NCBI GenBank assembly: GCA_937873695.1
Contig: CALMYL010000007.1
Coordinates: 1 to 64,000 of the forward strand
Source: an uncultured Ignavibacteria bacterium
GTDB taxonomy: Bacteria; Bacteroidota; Ignavibacteria; Tepidaquicellales; OLB5
Direction of reading: 5' to 3'
Length of the DNA stretch: 64,000 bases
The stretch's first letter is position 1. Each line of letters starts with the position of its first letter. A program made the position numbers and the translations under genes. The notes below the pieces were generated by a model, which was not told the DNA's origin, made no database searches, and saw only the letters and a list, made by a program, of their open reading frames with translations. Positions 25,917-34,677 of the stretch are shown here, one piece after another.

Positions 25917-27320
25917 TCACTGTACTTCGCCTTCAAGGTCATATTCTTTTGCTTTGGTGATTTTTACAGTGGCGAAATCGCCGGTGCGGAGGTAAAGGTT
26001 TGACCTCACCCCCCTGCCCCTCTCCTTAAAGGAGAGGGGAGCAATGTGGGAAAGATTATCTTTTTGTGATTGCTCAGTCCTGCTTAAACTGCTCCCGCAA
26101 TTAATATAAACTTCGTTATCGACTTCGGGGCTGTCGTACTCAGTGCGGCCGATGAAGTAATCGCCTTCCTTGCGGTCTATAAGTACCTTTAATGTTTTGC
26201 CAATTAACGATCTATTATGCGCAAGCGATATTTTCTTCTGTGCTTTCATTATTTCATTGGCGCGGCGCTGTTTTTCCTTTTGGGGAATGTTATCTGTAAG
26301 TTTATATGCGTGCGTGTTCTCTTCATGTGAATAAGTGAAAATACCAAGCCGTTCAAACTTTGTATCTATGACCCACTTTTTCATTTCTTCAAAATCTTCC
26401 AGAGTTTCACCGGGGTAACCTGCAATCAAAGTTGTGCGGATTGCGATGCCTGGAATTTTTTCGCGGATAGCATTAACAAGATCAATTGTGCGCTGTTTGG
26501 TTGTGCCGCGCCGCATGCTTTTAAGCATGTTATCGGTAATGTGCTGTAGCGGCATATCAAGATACTTGCATATTTTCGGCTCGCGCGCTATTACATCTAT
26601 GGCATCCATGGGGAAACCCTGCGGGAATGCGTAATGCAGCCGGATCCATTCAATACCTTCAACCCCGCAGAGCTTCTCAAGCAGTTTCGCAAGGTTACGT
26701 TTTTTGTACAGATCGAGTCCGTAGTAAGTTAAGTCCTGTGCAATTAAAATTAATTCCTTCACTCCCTGTCTGGCAAGATCTTTAGCCTGCTGCACAAGCC
26801 GCTCCATCGGAATAGATACATGCTTACCGCGCATTAAGGGAATTGCGCAGAATGAACAGGGTCGGTCACAGCCTTCTGATACTTTAAAATACGCATAGTG
26901 CAATGGAGTTGTAAGCAGGCGTTCGCCGATGAGCTCCTGTTTATAGTCGGCGTTCAGTGTTTTCAGCAATCTTGGCAGGTCGCGGGTACCGAAGTATTCA
27001 TCAATGTTCGGAATCTCCTTTACGAGATCGGGTTTGTAACGCTCCGAGAGACACCCCGTAACATAAACTTTTTCGACCAGTCCTTTTTCTTTCGCATCTG
27101 CCCATTCAATAATAGTATTAATTGATTCCTGCTTGGCGTTATCTATGAATCCGCATGTATTAATAATTACAATTGGCGCATCGGAGTTATCGTCTTCGTG
27201 TGAGACGGTAAAATCGTTGGCTCGCAGCTGACCCATAAGCACTTCGGAATCGTAAATGTTCTTCGAACATCCGAGTGTGATGACGTTTACTTTATTTTTT
27301 CGGGTGGTTTTAGTTCTCAA
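25917..27320 (-). CDS. rimO: Ribosomal protein S12 methylthiotransferase RimO with in-frame repeat insertion
   Basis: RimO, a radical-SAM enzyme with two iron-sulfur clusters, methylthiolates an aspartate of ribosomal protein S12. The N-terminal cluster cysteines are C18, C56 and C90; the radical-SAM motif is C151-x3-C155-x2-C158. The C-terminal TRAM domain ends in GDFATVKITKAKEYDLEGE. Between EVYIN and this end there are about 31 extra residues (410-440, including IAPLSFKERGRGVRS). They are encoded by a dispersed hairpin element at 26003-26045 plus flanking bases. The frame stays open, so the protein is probably made with the extra loop. Confidence 0.93.
   Translation of the reverse strand: MRTKTTRKNKVNVITLGCSKNIYDSEVLMGQLRANDFTVSHEDDNSDAPIVIINTCGFIDNAKQESINTIIEWADAKEKGLVEKVYVTGCLSERYKPDLVKEIPNIDEYFGTRDLPRLLKTLNADYKQELIGERLLTTPLHYAYFKVSEGCDRPCSFCAIPLMRGKHVSIPMERLVQQAKDLARQGVKELILIAQDLTYYGLDLYKKRNLAKLLEKLCGVEGIEWIRLHYAFPQGFPMDAIDVIAREPKICKYLDMPLQHITDNMLKSMRRGTTKQRTIDLVNAIREKIPGIAIRTTLIAGYPGETLEDFEEMKKWVIDTKFERLGIFTYSHEENTHAYKLTDNIPQKEKQRRANEIMKAQKKISLAHNRSLIGKTLKVLIDRKEGDYFIGRTEYDSPEVDNEVYINCGSSLSRTEQSQKDNLSHIAPLSFKERGRGVRSNLYLRTGDFATVKITKAKEYDLEGEVQ
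26001..26093 (-). repeat. Dispersed hairpin element translated inside rimO
   Basis: On the minus strand, CCCCTCTCC pairs with GGAGAGGGG and is followed by a GGGGGGTGAGGTC tail. This is the same hairpin-plus-tail architecture as the intergenic elements at 27339 and 61701. The segment is a multiple of three in effect, since rimO continues in frame. Confidence 0.7.
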
Positions 27321-27689
27321 GTCGTTGGTTTATGATTCAGACCTCCCCTAAATCCCCTCCTTGGAAAGGAGGGGACTTTGTGAAGAAGGAAAGCAAAAAT
27401 AGTTATATATATAGAGTGATTCGAGGAATTAAATTATACTGAATTGCGTTAATTACAGTAACACCGCACTTTAGAAAAGTGAATCAATTTTATGCAATAT
27501 TTATTACGCCCCTACAGGGCTGATGTTTGTTCAAATTTTATGATGGGCTGCGCCCATCGCTGTTATATACCGCCCTTTCAGGGCTGTTTTTGGCTTGGTA
27601 ATTTTTTCAGATGATCAATAATATTTACCAATATTATAAATTACCTATTAATTTTTATAAACAACACATAATTTTAGAAAAAACAATTT
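27321..27689. other. Intergenic region between divergent rimO and pirin genes
   Basis: The region holds a hairpin element at 27339-27379 (acctcccctaaatcccctcc, then TTGGAAAGGAGGGG). It also has paired palindromes: CCCCTACAGGGCTG near 27509, ATGGGCTGCGCCCAT near 27542 and CCGCCCTTTCAGGGC near 27572. AT-rich sequence follows, which must include the pirin promoter. No gene is seen. Confidence 0.5.
27339..27379 (-). repeat. Dispersed one-hairpin element upstream of rimO
   Basis: On the minus strand: CCCCTCC/GGAGGGG hairpin, then ATTTAGGGGAGGTCT. It is near-identical to the copy at 61701-61741. Confidence 0.7.
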
Positions 27690-28436
27690 ATGTCAATAAC
27701 TATTTACCCGTTTGAGAAGCAGGCTCCCGGGGGATTCAACGACGGCGAAATACTGGAGAACCGCCCTGTGGTTATGACGCATAACCCCGCATACCTGCTG
27801 CCGTACTCCAATTTATTCTACTGGGCGCATGCTTGGAGCGATAAAGGCTCAACTATAGGCGAGCATCCCCATAAAGGATTTGAGATTATCACCTTTATAC
27901 TGAAAGGTACCATTGAGCATTATGACTCACACAACATGAAATGGATTCCCATCGGCACCGGCGGTGCGCAGATAATCCGCGCAGGCAGTGGTATAAGCCA
28001 CGCGGAAAAACTTAATGCGGGCTCGCATGTGTTCCAGGTATGGTTCGATCCAAACATACGCCGATCAATGCAGGCACCAGCAACTTATAATGACTACGAG
28101 CAGAAAGATTTTCCGGTAACCGCAAACAACGGATTTGAAATAAGGCAGTATATCGGGGAAGGCTCACCTTTAAAAATGGAATCACCCGGCGTAACAGCGG
28201 TTGAAATAAATTTTAAAGACGGCAGTCATAAGCTGGGACTGAATCCCGATAAGATAAGCTCACTTTACCTGATCGACGGCGATATATCAACCACGGCGGG
28301 AAAAATGAAAGCGAATGATTTTGCAGTCATTAAAGGTGAGAAGGAATTCACATTTGAAACTGCGGCGGCCGGCAGATTGTTTGTTATAGAGAATCCCGTA
28401 ACAGTAGATTACCAAACTTACGCGGAAATGAGTTAA
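27690..28436 (+). CDS. Pirin family protein
   Basis: A 248-residue bicupin. Metal ligands of the N-terminal cupin are visible: H59 and H61 (GEHPHKGFE), then the ISHAEK His/Glu pair near residues 105-107. The segment HPHKGFEIITFILKGTIEHYDS is the pirin signature. Some bacterial pirins have quercetinase activity and others act as redox or regulatory partners; the role here is open. A glutathione peroxidase gene starts 11 bases after its stop, which suggests a joint oxidative-stress operon. Confidence 0.92.
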   Translation: MSITIYPFEKQAPGGFNDGEILENRPVVMTHNPAYLLPYSNLFYWAHAWSDKGSTIGEHPHKGFEIITFILKGTIEHYDSHNMKWIPIGTGGAQIIRAGSGISHAEKLNAGSHVFQVWFDPNIRRSMQAPATYNDYEQKDFPVTANNGFEIRQYIGEGSPLKMESPGVTAVEINFKDGSHKLGLNPDKISSLYLIDGDISTTAGKMKANDFAVIKGEKEFTFETAAAGRLFVIENPVTVDYQTYAEMS

Positions 28437-28447
28437 TTAAAACTAAC

Positions 28448-29047
28448 ATGAAATCTAAAGCAATACTAACAATGTCTATCCTGTATGCTGTACTCAGCTT
28501 TTTCGGATGCAAGCAGGTAAGATCAAAACCTGAAAATATTAATATGTCAGATAAGTCCACGTTTTACCAGTTTTTGGAAGCTAACCCGAATGCGAAAGTT
28601 AGAACAATTGACGGCACAGAATTTGATTACGCCGGACTTAAAGGCAAAAAAGTACTCATTGTGAATACTGCGTCGGAATGCGGATACACTCCCCAGTACG
28701 AAGACCTGGAAAAGCTTTACCAGGCATATAAAGATAAACTTGTGGTACTTGGTTTCCCTGCGAATAACTTCGGGGGACAGGAGCCCGGCACAAACGAAGA
28801 AATCAAAGAGTTCTGCAAGTCGAAGTACAGCGTAACCTTTCCTATGTTTGAAAAAATCTCAGTGCTGGGTGATGATATGGCTCCCTTATACAAATGGCTC
28901 ACAAGCAAGGATCTGAACGGGTGGAATGACCAGCAGCCTAAATGGAACTTTAACAAATACCTGCTTGATGAAGAAGGAAATCTTGTGAAGTATTACTCCA
29001 GCGCCGTTAAGCCTATGAGTGATGAGATAGTATCACAGTTGAAGTAG
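28448..29047 (+). CDS. Glutathione peroxidase-like peroxidase (Cys type), lipoprotein
   Basis: A 199-residue thiol peroxidase of the GPx family. The catalytic Cys is C78 in NTASECGYTPQY, Gln is Q111 in FGGQEPGTNEE, and Trp/Asn lie in KWNFNKYL. It reduces hydroperoxides; Cys-type members usually use thioredoxin rather than glutathione (family knowledge). The N terminus looks like a lipoprotein signal (LSFFGC, C21), placing it at the membrane outside the cytoplasm. It follows the pirin gene closely. Confidence 0.93.
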   Translation: MKSKAILTMSILYAVLSFFGCKQVRSKPENINMSDKSTFYQFLEANPNAKVRTIDGTEFDYAGLKGKKVLIVNTASECGYTPQYEDLEKLYQAYKDKLVVLGFPANNFGGQEPGTNEEIKEFCKSKYSVTFPMFEKISVLGDDMAPLYKWLTSKDLNGWNDQQPKWNFNKYLLDEEGNLVKYYSSAVKPMSDEIVSQLK

Positions 29048-29521
29048 ATCTCATACTTCAGGCTACAAACAAAAAAATTTGTTATGAACAAAGGGTTCAA
29101 ACCATACATCTCCTTCCCAAACTCCAGTTTGGGAAGGAAGATTATGAAATATTTATGAACAAGGGGCTGTGAGCCCCTTGTTTTTTGTACGATGTACCCA
29201 CATTCAGAGACGGCTTTTGCCCCCCTCTTCTTCATTCCCGAAGGAGTACTATTGCAGACCACAGTTTGAAATTCTTTCAGCAAATCCAATTGCGGCTTGC
29301 CAAAGGCACTCCTTCGGAGAAAGCCGTTAACAACTTTCACTTTAATCCACGACCTGAAGGTCGTGGCAACGCATGAGTATCATAGTGTTTTTTGCCTCCC
29401 ATTCCCAAACCGGTCCGCCATGGCGGATTATGAATGAGGGTAGAACTCAGGATTGATGCACGATATTTAATCAAAAACTAAAAACCGCTATATTGCCCTT
29501 TCTGAAAATCATTTAAATCCA
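29048..29521. other. Intergenic region with palindromic repeats
   Basis: No gene is seen. The region holds CTTCCCAAACTCCAGTTTGGGAAG (about 29113-29136), AACAAGGGGCTGTGAGCCCCTTGTT (about 29158-29183) and CACGACCTGAAGGTCGTG (near 29347). It also contains a CATTCCCAAACCGG...GAATGAGGG segment (about 29399-29440), whose close relative lies near 57901. Confidence 0.5.
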
Positions 29522-30769
29522 ATGACATCTGATACAAAGAAAAATATTATAAAATATTTTCTAACTGATATAAACGTATTTATCAGCGTTTACCTTTCAT
29601 TCTTTTCGCTTTCATGGATAACATTTAAGCTCACCGGCTCACCTGCCGCGCTGGGAACAATCGGCTTCGCGCAGAACCTGCCGTTTCTGCTTTTCAGCAT
29701 ATACGGCGGCGTGCTGGCTGATAGGTATGACAGAAAGAGTAACGTTATAAAATGCAATATTGGCTTAACCCTTGTAACAATTGTATCAATAATACTTGTG
29801 GTCACTGACCTGCTTTCTTTTCCTTTAATACTGCTGATGGGGTTTTCATTAGGCAGTGTGTTCGCGCTCAACTATCCAAGTATGATAGGATTGGTTAAAG
29901 ATATCGTTACCGATAAGCAGGAATTCCCGAGAGTTATGGGGGCTGCGGCATCAAATGCTAAAATTGGGCAGGTTGCGGCTTCATCCACATTCAGTGTGCT
30001 TTTTGCGGCGTTCGGCGCGGTTGGGACATTTGCCACAGCGCTATTGGCTAACCTCATTGCGCTCGTTTCAATTATACTTCTCAAAAAACCCAAACAGCTT
30101 CCTAATCCCGAAAGTGATTCAGTAAAAGTTCAGTTCGTTACGGGAATTAAATATGTGTTCCATTACCGTCCATTGCTGGCGGTGGTGCTGATATCAACAA
30201 TGATAAGTATAGTGTTCGGTTTTGTTACATTCCAGCTTCCCATTATTGACGCGGATTTCCTTAAGGGCGGCTCGAAGGCGCTTGGTATATTGTATTTGGC
30301 GGGCGCTGTTGGGGGACTCGCCTCGGGAATTTACATGAGCAGAAGGAAATCGACTAAAAATATTTTACGCTTCCTCATTATCTGCGCGTTTATATCGGGT
30401 ATCAGTATTACGGGAATTGCCCTTTCACGAAACATTGTAACAACATTCATTTTCACAATGGGTGTTGATTTTGCATTCATAGCCGCAATGGGTATTAATA
30501 ACACGGTGCTGCAAATGCTGACCGAAGAGCCAAAGCGAGGCAGAGTGCTGGGCGTGAATACTTCATTCAACTGGGGGGTAATGGCGCTTGTAATTATGGC
30601 TTTGGGTTACCTTGCAAAGTATCTTGGAATGGAAATTACTATAATTATTGTGGGAGCTCTGACTATAGCCAGCGGGTTTGTGTTTGCTTTTGTGATGAAG
30701 AAACAAATGCCGGTGCTTAAACAGATGTATATAGACCGCGGCGTTGAAGCGGGACATGAGCCGTTTTGA
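29522..30769 (+). CDS. MFS transporter (EntS-like exporter type)
   Basis: A 415-residue integral membrane protein with about twelve hydrophobic segments. The major-facilitator loop motif is GGVLADRYDRKSNV near residues 60-74. The N-terminal layout (SLSWITFKLTGSPAALGTIGFAQNLPFLLFS) resembles MFS_3 exporters such as EntS. The substrate is unknown. It has no partner genes nearby and a repeat-filled upstream gap. Confidence 0.87.
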   Translation: MTSDTKKNIIKYFLTDINVFISVYLSFFSLSWITFKLTGSPAALGTIGFAQNLPFLLFSIYGGVLADRYDRKSNVIKCNIGLTLVTIVSIILVVTDLLSFPLILLMGFSLGSVFALNYPSMIGLVKDIVTDKQEFPRVMGAAASNAKIGQVAASSTFSVLFAAFGAVGTFATALLANLIALVSIILLKKPKQLPNPESDSVKVQFVTGIKYVFHYRPLLAVVLISTMISIVFGFVTFQLPIIDADFLKGGSKALGILYLAGAVGGLASGIYMSRRKSTKNILRFLIICAFISGISITGIALSRNIVTTFIFTMGVDFAFIAAMGINNTVLQMLTEEPKRGRVLGVNTSFNWGVMALVIMALGYLAKYLGMEITIIIVGALTIASGFVFAFVMKKQMPVLKQMYIDRGVEAGHEPF

Positions 30770-30893
30770 GGTGCTAAAAAAAGCCCTCTGGGAATAATCT
30801 ATAATATTATATCAAAATGTATTATTTTTAAATAACATTATTTCAACGTGCTTTTTGAAAATATTTGACCGCACAAATTAAAAAGTAAACAGG

Positions 30894-32957
30894 ATGAAAA
30901 CTTTACTTTCTTTTACATTATCAGTTATTTTTTCAATTTATATTTTCGCAAATCCTCTGTTTCAATACCAGTCATCAGGTGTACTGCATACCGGGATATA
31001 TTTTACAGATAACAGCACCGGATACATTACCGGAGCCAATGGAAGTATAATAAAGACTACCGACGGTGGTATAACGTGGGAGTACCAGGGAAACTATTCT
31101 TCCCATCATTTATTCAATGTTCAGTTCATAAATGCCGCAACAGGTTTTTCAGTTTCACCGGGAGGGTTTTTCTGGAAAACAACCAACAGCGGCGGCAGGT
31201 GGAGCGCGGTAAATATTTCTTCAAGTGCGCTATTTGACCTTTACTTTCCGAACTCTCTGACCGGTTGGGTTACGGGAATGGACGGCATTATCAGAAAAAC
31301 AACAAATGCCGGGACCAGTTGGTTCACCCAAACTTCCGGCACCACTAACACAATTTCAAGCGTTTATTTTACAGACGTGAACACGGGCTGGGCATGTACT
31401 TATGATGATAATTCTTCGTGGCCATCCACAATACTATACACATCCAATTCCGGGAATGCGTGGCAAACTCAGTTGAATGCCGGTACGCTTGATCTTAAGG
31501 TACTTACTTTTTCAAGCAGCATTAACGGATGGTGCGGGGGAGCACAGGGCAGATTGTACAAAACAACAGATGGTACTTCGTGGCAATTAACCGGTTCAGG
31601 TGTGACCGGTACGATTAACGGAATACATTTTATCAATGATTTTACAGGTTTTTTTACAGCCGGTACGGGGGTTTTTAAGACCACGAACGCAGGAACCAAC
31701 TGGAACCAGACCCTCAATGATATCAACATACTTCATGGTATATGGTTTACAGATCCAAATACAGGGTATGTTTCAGGTTACAGCGGATCAATTTATAAAA
31801 CTATCAATGCCGGCAACAACTGGAATTTACTAAGCCGCGGAACAGACAGGCTGCTGAATTCTGTATACTTTACTTCTGCTTCAACCGGTTACGCAGCGGG
31901 AATTAACAACATGTATAAGACCACTAACGCAGGAGCAGTTTGGGAACAGCTTCCGGACGGATCAAATTACAAAATAAACGACATCTTTTTTATAAATGAA
32001 ACAACCGGGTGGGGAGTTGGTTTAAATGGTACTTCAGTGTACACCACAAATGCGGGGAGCAACTGGAATATAAGAAGCTTTGGAAGCTATGATTTTTATA
32101 CAGTATATTTCCAGAATGAAAATACAGGATGGGCGGGCGGTGAGTACACCTATAGAACAACGAACGGCGGACTGAACTGGACCATACAGCCCCTGGAGCT
32201 TTGTCATTCGGTTTATTTTGTTAATTCATCGACCGGGTGGGCCGGTTCCTGGAACGGAATAGGAAAAACAACCAATGGCGGCCTTAACTGGACTAATTAT
32301 TCATTGGGTGTATGGCCTGTTGGCATTGATTTTTTTGATATAAATACCGGTATTTGCAGCGTTGCGCTTGAAGGCTCAATACATTTTACGAGTAATTCAG
32401 GAGCAAACTGGATCAACAGAACACCTGTTGTATATGACGAGTATCATTATACCAGAATGTTCACAGGCAGTAATGCCCTTACAGTGGGTACACATTACAT
32501 GGCGTATACAAACAATTCGGGCGCAAGCTGGAGAATAGATACAATACCTGGTTTTCCTTCAATACTGGGAGCGCACTTTATTAACGCAAACACCGGCTGG
32601 CTGGTTGGAGAGAGCGGCATAATATTAAAGACAACTGATGCCGGAAATTTTACATTCTTGAACGAACAAGGCCAGCAGTTACCTTCAGCCCATAATTTTA
32701 CATCCAATTATCCTAATCCTTTTAACCCTGTAACTACAATTACATTTGATATCAGCTCAACCGCAAAAAACGTATCAATAGATATTTACGATCTTAGCGG
32801 CAGATTTGTTACAAATATTTTTGATAAGCAAAACCTGCCGGCGGGGAGATATGAAACTGTGTGGAACGGATCAAACTTTGCAAGCGGAGTGTATTTATAC
32901 ACCGTTAAAGTTGATAATGAAATTGCAAATTACAGAAAAATGATACTTGTTAAATAG
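30894..32957 (+). CDS. Large secreted T9SS protein with Ycf48-like beta-propeller repeats
   Basis: A 687-residue protein with a signal peptide (1-20) and about a dozen repeats of the Ycf48/BNR type, for example TGWVTGMDGIIRKTTNAGTSW and TGYVSGYSGSIYKTINAGNNW. A T9SS type A sorting domain closes the protein (NYPNPFNPVTTITFDI to KMILVK, from about residue 600). The repeats should form beta-propellers. Such proteins in this group are exported; their ligand is generally unknown. Confidence 0.85.
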   Translation: MKTLLSFTLSVIFSIYIFANPLFQYQSSGVLHTGIYFTDNSTGYITGANGSIIKTTDGGITWEYQGNYSSHHLFNVQFINAATGFSVSPGGFFWKTTNSGGRWSAVNISSSALFDLYFPNSLTGWVTGMDGIIRKTTNAGTSWFTQTSGTTNTISSVYFTDVNTGWACTYDDNSSWPSTILYTSNSGNAWQTQLNAGTLDLKVLTFSSSINGWCGGAQGRLYKTTDGTSWQLTGSGVTGTINGIHFINDFTGFFTAGTGVFKTTNAGTNWNQTLNDINILHGIWFTDPNTGYVSGYSGSIYKTINAGNNWNLLSRGTDRLLNSVYFTSASTGYAAGINNMYKTTNAGAVWEQLPDGSNYKINDIFFINETTGWGVGLNGTSVYTTNAGSNWNIRSFGSYDFYTVYFQNENTGWAGGEYTYRTTNGGLNWTIQPLELCHSVYFVNSSTGWAGSWNGIGKTTNGGLNWTNYSLGVWPVGIDFFDINTGICSVALEGSIHFTSNSGANWINRTPVVYDEYHYTRMFTGSNALTVGTHYMAYTNNSGASWRIDTIPGFPSILGAHFINANTGWLVGESGIILKTTDAGNFTFLNEQGQQLPSAHNFTSNYPNPFNPVTTITFDISSTAKNVSIDIYDLSGRFVTNIFDKQNLPAGRYETVWNGSNFASGVYLYTVKVDNEIANYRKMILVK

Positions 32958-32960
32958 CTT

Positions 32961-33710
32961 TTACTTCACCATAAAACCTACAGGTCCTGTAGGGTCAAGC
33001 ATTTTGATGAGGCCTTTCCATGGAATGCTGACATTCTGGAATCCCCACACATAGGGTCCGACCCTGTAAAGATTAAACACTATATCAAGCGAGTGTTCAT
33101 TAACTGTGAATGTATAAAAATTATCTTCTTTGGGTCCCGCACCTTCAAGAATATTTGCTTCGTTATTTTCCAGTCCGTCTTTCTTTGCTTTATCGTTCAG
33201 TTCTTTAATGCAGTAATCAGAAATATACTCAAGCCAGCCGCTTCCAAGTGTGAATAGATCGCTGATCGACAGCAGACCCTTGCCTGTATAGCTGTAATTA
33301 AATGATGTCCTGAAAGTCATAGGATGCGCGGCGCAGCGGGGATCAGAAAATGTTTCGAACATAAAGCAAAGGTAGCCGTTATCCTTATATATAGTAGAAT
33401 AATTTATTTCCAAAGTACTTTCACGCCCTGAGCAGGTCATAGTATCTTCAAGTGCCTGCTGTTTGAACGGCGTGAATTGTCCCATTATTAATTTCATTAT
33501 AGTGCCGTTGATATCTTCGGCGATCCCCCTAACTCCCATAAGCGCATCGGGACCGAAATCAATTAACGGGTAATTTGCCGAAAGGCTGTATTTATGATTT
33601 GTATCGGCTTCGCCCATTGAGTATGGCTTTATGTTAAGCGTCTGCGAAGCGGAAGAGAAAATGATAATACATAGAAATAAAGCTGCTGTAATTGTTTTCA
33701 TGTTCAACAT
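32961..33710 (-). CDS. Exported DUF3298-type protein
   Basis: A 249-residue protein with an N-terminal signal peptide; an internal ATG at 33701 gives the cleaner start MKTITAALFLC. The C-terminal 80 residues (FYTFTVNEHSLDIVFNLYRVGPYVWGFQNVSIPWKGL) resemble DUF3298, the domain that follows the anti-sigma part in RsiV-like proteins and binds lysozyme there. Here no sigma factor is adjacent. It converges with the T9SS propeller gene, the two stops being 3 bases apart. Confidence 0.75.
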   Translation of the reverse strand: MLNMKTITAALFLCIIIFSSASQTLNIKPYSMGEADTNHKYSLSANYPLIDFGPDALMGVRGIAEDINGTIMKLIMGQFTPFKQQALEDTMTCSGRESTLEINYSTIYKDNGYLCFMFETFSDPRCAAHPMTFRTSFNYSYTGKGLLSISDLFTLGSGWLEYISDYCIKELNDKAKKDGLENNEANILEGAGPKEDNFYTFTVNEHSLDIVFNLYRVGPYVWGFQNVSIPWKGLIKMLDPTGPVGFMVK

Positions 33711-33802
33711 TTGATTTGTAATTATGGCAATTTAATTCATAATGTTGTTGGTCACAAGACCACGGGCGGGGAGGAAATTTGCCGCTCTAAGCGAAAAAGG
33801 GC

Positions 33803-33850
33803 TTGACTTTAATTTTAGGTTTACCTAAATTTGTAATAAAGTTTACCTAA
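33803..33850 (+). promoter_or_regulatory. Promoter with DtxR/MntR-type operator
   Basis: TTG (33803-33805) and TAAATTTG (33826-33833) are 20 bases apart, fitting the Bacteroidota -33/-7 promoter pattern. The perfect 16 bp palindrome TTTAGGTTTACCTAAA (33814-33829) lies across it and resembles MntR/DtxR-family operators. A further half-site TTTACCTAA follows at 33842-33850. The site is 15-50 bases before the DtxR-type gene, so autoregulation is inferred. Confidence 0.7.
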
Positions 33851-33864
33851 TTATTTAATTACGC

Positions 33865-34515
33865 ATGACTACACGCTCAAAAGAGGATTATTTAAAGAAT
33901 ATTTACCACATTTCTGAAGAAGGCGGCAAGGTTAACACGGGCAATCTTGCAACGGCGCTCTCGATCTCGCCGGCATCTGTCAGTGAAATGGTTAACAAGC
34001 TTTCCAAAGAAGGCCTGATAGATAACAAGCCGTATCACGGCTTTGAGCTTACCGGCAATGGAAGAAAAATTTCGCTCAATCTCATACGCAAACACCGTTT
34101 GCTTGAAGTTTTTCTGCATGAGCATCTGCAGTATGAGTGGGACGAAGTTCACGAAGAAGCCGAAGTGCTTGAGCACGTGTGCAGCGATATGTTCATAAAT
34201 AAACTTGAAGAGTACCTGGGGTATCCTAAGTTCGATCCGCACGGCGACCCGATACCGGATAAAGAGCTTAACCTGGCGCCAACTCATTTTAAGCTGCTGC
34301 TGAATACCGAGCCCGGCAGAGAGTATACAATAGCAAAGGTTAAGGATTCCTCAATTGAAATTCTGCAGTACTTAACAAAGATCGGTATTAAGCTTAATTC
34401 AAAAATTACCTTAAGCGAAAAAATTGAGTTTGACGGGTCAGTGGTAATTATTGCAGAAGGTAAAAAAAATCTGTTAAGCAAAGTTATGGCTGAACAGATA
34501 TTTGTGGCGGGATGA
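33865..34515 (+). CDS. DtxR/MntR family metal-dependent repressor
   Basis: A 216-residue regulator. It has an N-terminal winged helix-turn-helix (ATALSISPASVSEMVNKLSKEGLI, about residues 28-55). A metal-dependent dimerisation domain follows (HRLLEVFLHEHLQYEWDEVHEEAEVLEH, then LGYPKFDPHGDPIP). A C-terminal FeoA/SH3-like domain runs from about residue 145 (TEPGREYTIAKVKDSS). It senses Mn2+ or Fe2+ and represses metal uptake. It heads a cluster of ABC and Nramp metal transporters, and its own promoter carries a matching palindrome. Which metal it senses is not readable by eye. Confidence 0.93.
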   Translation: MTTRSKEDYLKNIYHISEEGGKVNTGNLATALSISPASVSEMVNKLSKEGLIDNKPYHGFELTGNGRKISLNLIRKHRLLEVFLHEHLQYEWDEVHEEAEVLEHVCSDMFINKLEEYLGYPKFDPHGDPIPDKELNLAPTHFKLLLNTEPGREYTIAKVKDSSIEILQYLTKIGIKLNSKITLSEKIEFDGSVVIIAEGKKNLLSKVMAEQIFVAG

Positions 34516-34522
34516 GAATGTG

Positions 34523-34626
34523 ATCCCGCTTGAGCAGAAGCGCGGGACTGCGCCCCCACGGGGCTTGAACGCAAAAGTTAATTCCCCTCTTGAGAGGGGT
34601 GGACGCCGAAGGCGGACGGGGTGTGT
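34523..34626. repeat. Two dispersed elements in tandem
   Basis: First, ATCCCGCTTGAGCAGAAGCG followed by CGGGACTGCGCCCCCACGGG and CTTGAACGC (34523-34578), a copy of the repeat at 11333. Then a two-hairpin element (34581-34626): CCCCTC/GAGGGG stem, CGCCGAAGGCG stem, ACGGGGTG tail. They fill the gap between the repressor gene and the transporter operon. Confidence 0.6.
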
Positions 34627-34677
34627 CAACTGCCCATAATTCTAAAATGTCATAAAAGGTAACAGATATATAAAATT

